Assembly: GCA_942492915.1 (NCBI GenBank) | Contig: OW818662.1 | Location: forward strand, 992,001-1,056,000 | Length of the DNA stretch: 64,000 nt | Direction of reading: 5' to 3' | DNA from: Turneriella sp942492915 | GTDB lineage: Bacteria > Spirochaetota > Leptospiria > Turneriellales > Turneriellaceae | Shown: piece by piece, positions 51,683-60,201 of the stretch | Position numbering within the stretch: the stretch's first letter is position 1 | Layout: each line of letters begins with the position of its first letter | Translations under genes and position numbers: made by a program | The notes under the pieces: model-generated | Seen by the model: only the letters and a program-made list of their open reading frames with translations | What the model was told of the DNA's origin: nothing | Databases searched by the model: none

Positions 51683-52617
51683 GCAGTCATTTTACGGCGC
51701 GCGCCGGGATTTTTACGGACAATCAGAACCATAACGGCGATTAATCCGCCGAACAGAAAACCTGTAATGCCGAACAGAAAATAGTTTGGCTGAGGTTTAA
51801 AAGGTATCGCGAGCTGGGTTATGACAGTCGAATCTGCACTGTTACGGACCATAAACTTAAAAGCGGGTTGCGAGTTCTTCAGGTGACGGCGCGCGGTGAC
51901 GCGAAGCTGCAGTTTCGATATTCCAGCTGGTAATGTTGCGGCATTCGCTGAGCAATCCCGCGGAGGTTCTTTGCCCGATTCGACAGTGCACGCCGCAATG
52001 CTGAGATCTTTGAGTTCGGTGTCATCAAGGTCATTTAACTGCAGCGCCCAGGTCTGCGCGCTCTGCAGCTCAACCGTGAAAGAGATCGATCCTTCTGTGC
52101 CGGGGCTTAGCCCAACAGCCGACCATACGGGCGGCACTTCATACCTGAGGCGGTTTTTAGCGAAGAAGCCGGTGTTGTGGCGCGCCACAACCTTGTCGAC
52201 GGGATTCAGCGCGGCAGCGGCGAACACATCGGCCGGTACGCGCGCAAAGTGGCCATCAGCTTCGCGGTAATACGCGACGACGGTAAAGCCTTCCTGCGTC
52301 GCTTCCATAACCTGCAATGTGAGTGGCTGTAGTGCAGCTTTGACAAGCTCCTGTGGTTCGCCTTTTTTTCTGAGTGGGGCTGAAACCCTGGCGGTGAATG
52401 CCCAGATTGCGGAGTTTGCCCCGGTACGGTTCTCGGTGACGCTTGTAATGTCTGCCGCGCACGCAGAAGCATCTTTTCGCAGGCCGTCGCAGATTGCACG
52501 CTTTGTGTCGGCGCTGAAATCGTGCATCGCTTCTGCGGGACTCCCGGCCTGCGCCGCCGCCAGTGCGCTCTTCACGAGTGTCGTGGTCAGGAGCAAAGAG
52601 AGCAGAATACCTCGCAT
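51679..52617 (-). CDS. Exported protein with C-terminal membrane anchor
   Basis: A 312-residue protein with signal MRGILLSLLLTTTLVKSALA, a beta-rich extracytoplasmic part containing six cysteines or more (for example CDGLRKDASAC, CTVESGKEPPRDC), and a C-terminal membrane helix (YFLFGITGFLFGGLIAVMVLIV) followed by a basic tail. No known family is recognised. It may be a membrane-anchored periplasmic or surface protein. ATG 52617 is chosen over 52656 because the signal peptide fits better. Confidence 0.65.
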   Translation of the reverse strand: MRGILLSLLLTTTLVKSALAAAQAGSPAEAMHDFSADTKRAICDGLRKDASACAADITSVTENRTGANSAIWAFTARVSAPLRKKGEPQELVKAALQPLTLQVMEATQEGFTVVAYYREADGHFARVPADVFAAAALNPVDKVVARHNTGFFAKNRLRYEVPPVWSAVGLSPGTEGSISFTVELQSAQTWALQLNDLDDTELKDLSIAACTVESGKEPPRDCSANAATLPAGISKLQLRVTARRHLKNSQPAFKFMVRNSADSTVITQLAIPFKPQPNYFLFGITGFLFGGLIAVMVLIVRKNPGARRKMTA

Positions 52618-52689
52618 GGGTGCGGTCTTTGCCAGCGAGTCGACCCGTAAGCTCATTTACGCCCTGTTTGCAATCCAGACAGAGACTCT

Positions 52690-54258
52690 GTGGCTGAACT
52701 TGGCGATGAAATCGGGCGGCGGCGCGCGTTCGCGATTATTGCGCATCCCGACGCTGGTAAGACGACGTTAACGGAAAAATTGCTGCTCTATGGCGGGGCC
52801 ATTCACCTCGCAGGCCACGTGCGTGCCAAGCGCGACCGGAAGGCCACCAAGTCAGATTTTATGGCGCTCGAACAGGAGCGCGGTATATCTGTCAGCACAG
52901 CCGCGCTGCAGTTCAACTACGAAGGGCACGTGATGAACCTGCTCGACACACCGGGCCACCAGGACTTCAGCGAAGACACGTACCGCACGCTGATGGCCGT
53001 CGATTCGGCGATCATGCTGCTCGACGCCTCGCGAGGCGTCGAGCCACAGACGATCAAACTCTTCAAGATCTGCCGCGAGCGCAATTTACCGATTATAACT
53101 TTCATCAACAAAATGGACATGCCTGCGCTTGAGGCGTTTGAGCTGCTCGACAACGTAGAGAAGGTGCTCGGCATCTCTGCAGTGCCGCTCGTCTGGCCGA
53201 TGGGGTCAGGAAAAGATTTCAAAGGCTACTTTGACCTCTACGGTAAGAAACTGCACCGTTTTGAACGCACGACTGGCGGCAAGCACCGCTCACCTGAAGA
53301 GGTAACCGGTATAGAAGACGCGCAGGTTCGGGAACTCATGGGTGAGGCCGAGCACGACAAATTCTGCGAAGATGTCGCCATCGCGGGAGAAGCCTTGCCA
53401 TCGTTTGACAAAGAAAAGTTTCTGCGTGGTGAGATGACTCCAGTGCTTTTTGGCAGCGCGGTCACGAATTTCGGCGTCGAGCATCTGCTCGCGAACCTCA
53501 CCGATCTGGCCCCGCCACCGAGGCCAATATTGCTCGACAACGGGGAAATTCTGAATCCCGATGAAAACCGCTTCACGGGTTTTGTATTCAAGATGCAGGC
53601 AAATATGAACAAACTGCACCGCGACCGTGTGGCATTCTTGCGCGTGACGAGTGGCAAGTTTGAGCGCGGTATGTCGGTCAATGTGCCGCGTCTGGGTAAA
53701 GAAGTTAAACTCGCGAACCCCGTCGCGTTTTTCGGGCAAGAGCGCACGACGATCGATACGGCGTACCCCGGTGACATCATTGGCATTATCAGCCCAGGTC
53801 TCTATCGGCTCGGCGACATTCTTTGCGAAGGTGCACCGCCCACATTTCATCCGCTGCCGAGATTCGCGCCCGACGTCTATGCGCGCATTGTGCTGACCGA
53901 CACGGGCAAAACCAAGCAGTTTCGCAAGGGAATCAGCGAACTCGCCGACGAAGGTGTCGTGCAGCTATTCAATCTCAGCGACCAGACACCGCTCATCGGC
54001 GTCATAGGGCAGCTGCAGTTTGATGTGTTTAAATACCGTCTGGAAGATGAATACGGCGCACCGGTGAGGCTCGAGCCGCTGTCTTTTGAATGCTCGCGCT
54101 GGATCAAAAAAGAAGACGCCGAAAAAGCCGGCCGTTTTGACAAGATTGTCTATGACGAGGTCGGCGATCCCGTATTGCTGTTCGAAAGCCAGTACCGATT
54201 GCGTTCCTTTCAAGAGCAGAATCCGGATGTAGAACTGCACATGCATCCGCTCGTCTGA
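52690..54258 (+). CDS. prfC: Peptide chain release factor 3
   Basis: A 522-residue translational GTPase that recycles RF1/RF2 after termination. G1 AHPDAGKTTL (about 18-27), G2/switch region ERGISVSTAALQF, G3 DTPGHQDF and G4 NKMD are intact. The following domain includes the RF3-specific KFERGMSVNVPRLGKEVKL and QLQFDVFKYRLEDEYGA. Start GTG 52690 gives MAELGDEIGRRRAFAIIAH. Confidence 0.95.
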   Translation: MAELGDEIGRRRAFAIIAHPDAGKTTLTEKLLLYGGAIHLAGHVRAKRDRKATKSDFMALEQERGISVSTAALQFNYEGHVMNLLDTPGHQDFSEDTYRTLMAVDSAIMLLDASRGVEPQTIKLFKICRERNLPIITFINKMDMPALEAFELLDNVEKVLGISAVPLVWPMGSGKDFKGYFDLYGKKLHRFERTTGGKHRSPEEVTGIEDAQVRELMGEAEHDKFCEDVAIAGEALPSFDKEKFLRGEMTPVLFGSAVTNFGVEHLLANLTDLAPPPRPILLDNGEILNPDENRFTGFVFKMQANMNKLHRDRVAFLRVTSGKFERGMSVNVPRLGKEVKLANPVAFFGQERTTIDTAYPGDIIGIISPGLYRLGDILCEGAPPTFHPLPRFAPDVYARIVLTDTGKTKQFRKGISELADEGVVQLFNLSDQTPLIGVIGQLQFDVFKYRLEDEYGAPVRLEPLSFECSRWIKKEDAEKAGRFDKIVYDEVGDPVLLFESQYRLRSFQEQNPDVELHMHPLV

Positions 54259-54288
54259 CGGCGGAGTTTACCCCAGCGCCTTGAAGCG

Positions 54289-54930
54289 TTAGGCCTTGAT
54301 TAGAATAATCCCGTTTTCAATTTTCGATTCGAGCGTCTTCAGCGGCAGCGTACCGCCCGAAATGCACAGGCCATTCGTGAGGTCAAACTTCCATTCGTGA
54401 AAAGGGCAGGTGGCCGTATCGCCTGTAATTGCCGTCTCGGGAATCGGGTTGCCTCTGTGCGGGCACCGGGCTTCAAATACCGAGAGAGAACCGCCTGAAC
54501 GCGAGACTATGCAACGGTGTGTGCCGGCCTGGAAGAATTTTGCATCCCCCATGGCTATCGCCGATTCAGGTGCAACTTCATGCCATGTCTGTTGCTCTTT
54601 TACGGGGGCAGAGCCACTTTCGATATGGCTGAATTCGGGAAGGTGCATTTCAAGTATGACGTCGATTGCCCAGACAATCTTGCTGAAACCGAGAGCCGGC
54701 ATCGCCATCAGCAGCGCATCGATCACTTCATCTGCGGTCGCGCCGGCTTTCAGCGCGCGGGGCAGATATTGCCTGACGCCGTTGGCTGTTTTGGCGTGTA
54801 CTTTGGTAATAACCGAGATGAGCGCCGCAGTTTTGGGATCAAGGTGCTCACCGGCTTTTTTCAAAAAAGAAAAATATGCCTGCATCGCGTCGGGGCGGGC
54901 TTTCAGCAGGTAGTCGAGCGCCTTACTCAT
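54289..54930 (-). CDS. CMD-like domain fused to a Rieske 2Fe-2S domain
   Basis: A 213-residue fusion. Residues about 1-105 match the carboxymuconolactone decarboxylase/AhpD fold (LDPKTAALISVITKVHAKTANGVRQYLPRALKAG), but the redox CxxC and nearby catalytic residues are absent. Residues about 110-213 form a Rieske ferredoxin with cluster ligands C156/H158 (RCPHRGN) and C175/H178 (CPFHEW). A pseudo-AhpD domain tied to a Rieske ferredoxin suggests a redox or scaffold role. The neighbouring di-iron ferritin-like gene, 59 bp upstream, could be the oxygenase it serves. Start ATG 54930. Confidence 0.82.
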   Translation of the reverse strand: MSKALDYLLKARPDAMQAYFSFLKKAGEHLDPKTAALISVITKVHAKTANGVRQYLPRALKAGATADEVIDALLMAMPALGFSKIVWAIDVILEMHLPEFSHIESGSAPVKEQQTWHEVAPESAIAMGDAKFFQAGTHRCIVSRSGGSLSVFEARCPHRGNPIPETAITGDTATCPFHEWKFDLTNGLCISGGTLPLKTLESKIENGIILIKA

Positions 54931-54989
54931 GAGAGGTATTCTCGCAGGCGCTGATGCTGCGGCAACAACTTGGCAATTTCGTTTTCGGG

Positions 54990-55757
54990 TTAATTTTCGG
55001 CCGAACGTCTGAATGCCCGCGCGGGGTTCCGCAGCCAGCCGGTGAAGAGCCAGCGGAACAAATAAAGGACCTGGCACGCGAACATCTGCCCGATCGATTT
55101 CACAGGTTTAACCCCCAGCAAATCTGCTATTTCTGCAAGCCCCTGCTCGCGGTAGCGCGTGAAAAATAACTCGAGTACCTGCGCGCCCTGAAGCGAATAG
55201 CGACGCGCGATGAGGCGGCGGGTCATTCTGTAGGCGAGACCCAGAGCAAAATCGACGCGCAGATAAAGCCCCCACAGGTAATAGCGCCTGAAACGGCTCT
55301 GCCCGGCATGAAGCCGCACCTGAGCCTCACCAAAGGCTATATGCGTCAGCTCGTCGCGCGCAATCGCTTTCAGGGTTTTTACAATGCGCGCGTCTTCCAG
55401 ATGCTCGGTAAGCGCCTGCATTAAAAAATGAACCCAGCGTTCACCCACGGCCTTATCGAGAAAACAATGTTCTATCCACAGGCGGCCAGAAACGGGCGCG
55501 GTAATCACTTTCAGCAACCAGGACTGCCGCGGTACGGGAGCTTCGGGGCTGACATAAGCGTAGAGGCCGGCGTAAAGCCTCGCGTGTCGAATTTCGTCGC
55601 GTATCTGCCGGGCGAGAAAATCCGCAGCGCTGAGATCGGGCGCAAACTGCATCGCGCGACCTTCGGCGATGCCCGTCAGTTCGCCGTCGATAAACCTTGC
55701 GAAAATGAAAGCGAGCAGATCGTGGTCGTCTGGCAGCCTGAGGGCGAGGGCGGTCAT
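54990..55757 (-). CDS. Ferritin-like di-iron protein
   Basis: A 255-residue helical protein with the ferritin-like di-iron set: E26, the first ExxH at E55-H58 (RDEIRHARLY), a middle Glu about 106 or 118, and the second ExxH at E136-H139 (RDELTHIAF). It resembles di-iron oxygenases such as MiaE or AurF more than ferritin storage proteins. The C-terminal 110 residues are basic and helical. Position just upstream of the CMD-Rieske gene on the same strand suggests a two-component oxygenase. ATG 55757 is the start; a TTG at 55763 is two codons earlier. Confidence 0.78.
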   Translation of the reverse strand: MTALALRLPDDHDLLAFIFARFIDGELTGIAEGRAMQFAPDLSAADFLARQIRDEIRHARLYAGLYAYVSPEAPVPRQSWLLKVITAPVSGRLWIEHCFLDKAVGERWVHFLMQALTEHLEDARIVKTLKAIARDELTHIAFGEAQVRLHAGQSRFRRYYLWGLYLRVDFALGLAYRMTRRLIARRYSLQGAQVLELFFTRYREQGLAEIADLLGVKPVKSIGQMFACQVLYLFRWLFTGWLRNPARAFRRSAEN

Positions 55758-55856
55758 ACACAACGCTTTGCAGGGGAAGCGGTGTGTGAACCATATTTCG
55801 CCGCGCTGTCAGCAAAATAATGTACGTTATGTCGCGATTCAGAAGTGAATTCGCGA

Positions 55857-56861
55857 ATGGCACTCTTTGACGAATGTTACAGCGCCGAGGCGGATGTATC
55901 GGTCGCTCCGAAAGATCTCGACAAATTCTGGGCGGCGCAGCTTGCGAGACTCAAGAAAGTGCCGCTCGAAGTGCAGACCCGAAAGAAGGTCAGCCGCAAA
56001 CTTTTTACTGAACAGAATCTGGCTGTCGATTTTCAGAGCGTCGATAAATACCACATGAGCGCGCAGTTTGTCGCGCCTCGCAAACTGATAGGCAAACCGC
56101 CTCTGGTAGTCATCTTTCCCGACTATGGTAAAGAGACTGTCGCCTATAAGGGCCTCATGAATGCCGGTATAGCGCAGCTGGTCGTGCGCCTGCGCGGGCA
56201 TGAAGCGCCGCGTCCCGTACACAGCGACGACAAAACTTCAGGAGCTAAAAAGAAAGACGAACGCGAAGAGAGCTACGGTTATTTTGGCGAGCGCCTGCTT
56301 GAGCCGGCTGAATATTACGCGAACAAGATCTACCTCGATGCGTACCGCGCCCTTGAGGTGGCGCGCCTGAGGCGTGAAATTGACACGTCACGCATCGGCA
56401 TTATCGGCCAGGGTGTTGGTGCCGCGCAGGCGCTTTTCGCCGCTGCCTATATGCAGCGGGGCGAAGCGCTGTTTCTTGAGAACCCGGCATTTCTACACCT
56501 TGATGAAACGCAGAATATTTCCGATGCGGACTATGCGCGTGAAATCAACTCCGCCGCGCGCGGTGGCAAGAAGGCGAAACAGCAAATTAAAGAGAATTTA
56601 AGGTATTTTGACCCGGTCTATTTTGCCAAAAAGATCAGCGCCAGCACGGCATTTTCGGTAAACCTGACAAATAAATTCGCGGTACCGCACGGGGCTTTTG
56701 CGCTCTTTCACCTACTGAAGAACGAGAAAGACATGTTTCTGTTCACCGAAGGCGACGCTGCGGCGCTCGCTGAAGAAAAACGCAAGACAGCGTTAAATGC
56801 CGTTCGCTATTTCAGAGAGAAACTTCTGGGGCAGGTGAGTGACCCCGGTTCTGACGACTGA
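55857..56861 (+). CDS. AXE1-like alpha/beta hydrolase lacking its catalytic serine
   Basis: A 334-residue protein with the acetyl xylan esterase (AXE1/cephalosporin deacetylase) layout: DKFWAAQLARLKKVPLEV at about 25-42, VRLRGHEAPRPV about 118, GYFGERLLEPAEYYANKIYLDAYRALE and RIGIIGQGVGAAQAL at 179-193. The nucleophile position of RIGxxGGSQGG should be Ser at 186 but is Gly. No His is evident at the expected C-terminal site. It is therefore probably a pseudoenzyme. The start ATG 55857 is used; GTG 55845 is an alternative. It diverges from the ferritin-like gene. Confidence 0.72.
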   Translation: MALFDECYSAEADVSVAPKDLDKFWAAQLARLKKVPLEVQTRKKVSRKLFTEQNLAVDFQSVDKYHMSAQFVAPRKLIGKPPLVVIFPDYGKETVAYKGLMNAGIAQLVVRLRGHEAPRPVHSDDKTSGAKKKDEREESYGYFGERLLEPAEYYANKIYLDAYRALEVARLRREIDTSRIGIIGQGVGAAQALFAAAYMQRGEALFLENPAFLHLDETQNISDADYAREINSAARGGKKAKQQIKENLRYFDPVYFAKKISASTAFSVNLTNKFAVPHGAFALFHLLKNEKDMFLFTEGDAAALAEEKRKTALNAVRYFREKLLGQVSDPGSDD

Positions 56862-56893
56862 AAAACTTTCTTGGGATGCGCGTTTAGCGATTA

Positions 56894-57256
56894 TCAGCAG
56901 TCGACGAGCACAAAAATTGTCTCGGCAACGTTCTTGCGCGCCGCGAGCGGCTTGTCGATTCTGACCTGGACGCTTTCTGCATCCGCAAGGCGCTTCAACG
57001 CCTGACCTGCATGCAGCGCCAGATTTTCTATGAGTTCATAGTGGCGCGCTGCTGCCACGCGCTTTATTTCAGCGCACAGCAGGTCGTAATCGACTGAATT
57101 TTTCATCTCGTCGATGTCATAGCGCCGCCGCTTCAAGATGAGCCTTGCCGAAATGTAGACCATCTGGCTCTTTCGCTTTTCTGAGTCGTAAATACCGACT
57201 GAAAGTTTTACTTTCAGACGCTCAACTGCGATGGTGAGTGGTTTCAGTTTTATCAT
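56894..57256 (-). CDS. folB: Dihydroneopterin aldolase-like protein
   Basis: A 120-residue FolB-type aldolase in folate synthesis. SVGIYDSEKRKSQMVYISARL, SVDYDLLCAEIKRV, HYELIENLALHAGQAL and VRIDKPLAA are the usual segments; the catalytic Glu region IENLA and the C-terminal Lys motif (RIDKP) are present. It follows tldE by 20 bp on the same strand. A related 7,8-dihydroneopterin epimerase function is possible. Confidence 0.85.
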   Translation of the reverse strand: MIKLKPLTIAVERLKVKLSVGIYDSEKRKSQMVYISARLILKRRRYDIDEMKNSVDYDLLCAEIKRVAAARHYELIENLALHAGQALKRLADAESVQVRIDKPLAARKNVAETIFVLVDC

Positions 57257-57276
57257 TTTGTTTGTTCGGTCTCTTG

Positions 57277-58608
57277 TCAGCCCGCGACTGCGATTTTGCC
57301 GAACAGAAGGTCAGGCACGCGCACTGAACTGTATTGGTCGTTGTAATCCGATGAAACCGCCTCGAGGTTCTGCAGCATATCAAAAATATTCGAGCTGAGT
57401 GTAATGCGGTCAACCGCGTGCACGCGCTCGCCATTCTCAAAAAGAAAGCCCTGAACGCCGATTGACATTTCACCCGAGACGGCTGAGCAGCCCGCCGCTC
57501 CTTCGAGTTTGTCGATAAACAATATTCGGCCTGCTGAAAGTAGTTCGCGCACCGACGTGGTACCTGCATCGACAACCAGATTCTTAAACGAGGTGCCCGC
57601 TTTTCCCGCGATGGACCTCGAGGCATTGCCGGTTGATGTTACCTTGTCTTTGGTTGCGGCCTCGAGGTTATAAAGAAAATTTGCGAACTGTCCGTTCTGC
57701 ACGACGATTAGATCGCGCGTGGGAGTGCCTTCTGCATCGCGGGCGCGAGAGCCCTTGAGCTTAACTTCAAGCGCGAGTGAGCGAATCGTCAGCTGCGGGG
57801 CCGCTATTTGTTCGCCGAGGCGGCCTTTCAGGCGCGATTGGCCGCGCTGCGCAGCGTCGGCAAAAAATGCGGATTGATAGATCGAAAGAATCTGCCCCGC
57901 TACCCGGTTGCTAAACAGCACCCGGTACTCGCCCGCGGCGACTGGTTTGGCGCCCAACTGTTCGAGCGTGCGCCGCGCCGCGGTGCCTGCGAAGTCGAGC
58001 GGTTTGAGGTCGGCAAAAGCTGCCCGGCTATTGCTGTAAAAGCCCATCTTCTTCTGTTCGCCAAGCGCCGCTACCGCCGCTGTATACGCCGAGAACTCCT
58101 GGTGTTTCTGCTGGTATTCGATACCGTTTGAATTCATAAAAAAAGATGTGGAAGCCGATCGGCTCGCGCCAGTATACGGTACGTTTTCTATGCGTGTGTC
58201 CTGCGCGCGCGTGTCATTTTCCAGATTCTTTGAGAATTCCGTCAGTTCGCTGAGGCCCACCTTGTCAAAATCGGACGATAGGTGGTCAAAAATACGGTCG
58301 CTTGCCGGCTGTTTTTCGGCAACGGTAAACTCTACCGCATCGGTCAGGCGCGTGTGCGACAGCGCGTCGGCGAGGCAGGTCTTCAGCGCCTCGAGGGTGA
58401 GCCGTTCGGTAAACGCGATACCTGGTCTATGCTCGCTGAAAACGCGCACCCCAAGTGCCGAAGATCGTTGAATCTCTGTATTGCTGACTTTCTGCTCGAA
58501 GATTTCTACGCTCTCGCTGAAAGAGTCATACCCGACGATGTCAAACGCCTCTGCTTGCGAGCTCTTGGCAAGCTCGGCGAGGGTGTTGATTGCTTGCTCA
58601 ATTCTCAT
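57277..58608 (-). CDS. tldE: TldE/PmbA family protein
   Basis: A 443-residue subunit of the TldD/TldE metalloprotease, which trims unfolded or modified peptides (for example microcin B17 precursor and the CcdA antitoxin in E. coli). It has the PmbA fold with no HExxxH, as expected for TldE. Segments include AIDEAQ-like N-terminal helix EQAINTLAELAKSSQAEAFDI, NSNGIEYQQKHQEFSAYTAAV and NGQFANFLYNLEAATKDKVTSTGNA, and the C-terminus is typical. It directly follows tldD. Confidence 0.9.
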   Translation of the reverse strand: MRIEQAINTLAELAKSSQAEAFDIVGYDSFSESVEIFEQKVSNTEIQRSSALGVRVFSEHRPGIAFTERLTLEALKTCLADALSHTRLTDAVEFTVAEKQPASDRIFDHLSSDFDKVGLSELTEFSKNLENDTRAQDTRIENVPYTGASRSASTSFFMNSNGIEYQQKHQEFSAYTAAVAALGEQKKMGFYSNSRAAFADLKPLDFAGTAARRTLEQLGAKPVAAGEYRVLFSNRVAGQILSIYQSAFFADAAQRGQSRLKGRLGEQIAAPQLTIRSLALEVKLKGSRARDAEGTPTRDLIVVQNGQFANFLYNLEAATKDKVTSTGNASRSIAGKAGTSFKNLVVDAGTTSVRELLSAGRILFIDKLEGAAGCSAVSGEMSIGVQGFLFENGERVHAVDRITLSSNIFDMLQNLEAVSSDYNDQYSSVRVPDLLFGKIAVAG

Positions 58609-58663
58609 CTCGTCCTCGGCAAAGATGCCATCCTTGGCAGCTTCGGGCCATAGACCTTCGTGT

Positions 58664-60052
58664 TCATCTGCCCCCCACGAGCATTTCGTCGACTTTGAGC
58701 GTTGGTTGGCCTACCGTAACGGGTACGCTGCCCGAAGACGCGCCGCACATGCCTGCGGTGATTTCGAGATCTGAGCCTACCATCGAAATATGCGGTAGAA
58801 TCTCGTGGCCTTTGCCGATCAGCGTTGCGCCGCGCACGCCCTCGGCGATTTTGCCTTGGCGAATGCGGTAACCCTCTTCGACGGCAAAATTAAACTCTCC
58901 CGTCGCGGGGTTGACCGAACCGCCACCGAGTTTCGGTGCGTAGAGACCTTCGTCGATACCGGCGAGCATTTCATCGAGCGTGCTGGTGCCTGCAGCAATG
59001 TAGGTGTTGCGCATGCGCGAAACAGGAGCATACTTATACGACTCCCTGCGCGCTGAGCCGGTGCGCCTGACGTTACATTCTGTTGCGCCGACACGGTCAG
59101 AGATGTAGTTTTTGAGAATTCCTTTTTCTATCAGAATAGTCTTTTCAGTGGGCATACCTTCATCATCAATTGAGACCGAACCCCAACTGCCGAAGATAGT
59201 ACCGTCATCGATTGCCGTCACCGACGGGTGTGCGATCATTTGGCCCTGCTTACCGGCAAAGGGAGTTGCTTTCTTGCGCAGCGCTTCGGTCTCAAGAGGA
59301 TGGCCGCATGCTTCATGGAAAATCACTCCGCCAAAACCGGGGCCGAGAATAATCGGCATCTTTTTGCCGTCTATGTAACCGGCATCGAGCATGCGCAGCG
59401 CCCTTTCGGCAGCTTCGCGTGTGAGCGATTCGATATCGAGTTCGTCAAAGAATTCAAAGCCCTTCAGCGCTCCCGGTGATTCGCCTGCGACAAAACGTTC
59501 ACCGCCTTTTTCAGCAGTCACCGACACGGAAAATCGGGTGCGAGTGCGTGAATCAGCAACAAAAAGGCCTTCGCTGTTCGCAATTTGTATGTGTTTAGTC
59601 GAGTCGACGAGGGAGGCTGAAACCTGTTGTATGTGGTTCGAGACAGCATAGCCCGATTTTTCTGCGCGCATCAGAAGCGGCAACTTTGCAGCCTGCCCGA
59701 CATCGGCGGGTTTTCGGCTGATCTGTTGAATTCCCGTCGCGTGCATAAGCGGTGTCATGGCTATTTTTCGATCGGCAGAATTTTTACCTCCGCCTGTGCG
59801 CGCAGCTGAAAGCGCCTGCAGCAACTGCATGAGCGCGTCGCGCGAATCTGAACTCGTGTAACCATAGATCACGTCGGTACCATACAGCAGCCTGAGCCCT
59901 ATGCCATATTCGATACCCGCTGTCGCATTTTCTATTTTATGGTCGCGCATGCTCACCGCGGCATTGCGAGTCTCTTCTTCATAGAGCTCGACAAAATCTG
60001 CACCAACGCTCAACCCTGCGCTCAAAATGTCGTGTGCTACTTTCTGATCCAT
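58664..60052 (-). CDS. tldD: TldD metalloprotease subunit
   Basis: A 462-residue zinc protease, the active subunit of TldD/TldE. The zinc motif HEACGH (H246, E247, H251) lies in GVIFHEACGHPLETE. Other family segments are EEETRNAAVSMRDHKIENAT and GEFNFAVEEGYRIRQGKIAEG. The 56-bp gap to tldE is on the same strand. TldD/E pairs are normally in one genome but often apart; here they are adjacent. No peptide precursor gene is obvious nearby. Confidence 0.92.
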   Translation of the reverse strand: MDQKVAHDILSAGLSVGADFVELYEEETRNAAVSMRDHKIENATAGIEYGIGLRLLYGTDVIYGYTSSDSRDALMQLLQALSAARTGGGKNSADRKIAMTPLMHATGIQQISRKPADVGQAAKLPLLMRAEKSGYAVSNHIQQVSASLVDSTKHIQIANSEGLFVADSRTRTRFSVSVTAEKGGERFVAGESPGALKGFEFFDELDIESLTREAAERALRMLDAGYIDGKKMPIILGPGFGGVIFHEACGHPLETEALRKKATPFAGKQGQMIAHPSVTAIDDGTIFGSWGSVSIDDEGMPTEKTILIEKGILKNYISDRVGATECNVRRTGSARRESYKYAPVSRMRNTYIAAGTSTLDEMLAGIDEGLYAPKLGGGSVNPATGEFNFAVEEGYRIRQGKIAEGVRGATLIGKGHEILPHISMVGSDLEITAGMCGASSGSVPVTVGQPTLKVDEMLVGGR

Positions 60053-60201
60053 AAGGCAAACTCCGCCCGATTCTCAGGCGGCAAATTAAAACTACCCCTT
60101 TCGCAAAACGCACCTTTGATCTGGTGGGGATCATCCTGCTTCTGAAGCGTTGTGCGGTGTGTTTCGACTTCTGGCTGTGGCATGAAGCAAGGTAACACGC
60201 A

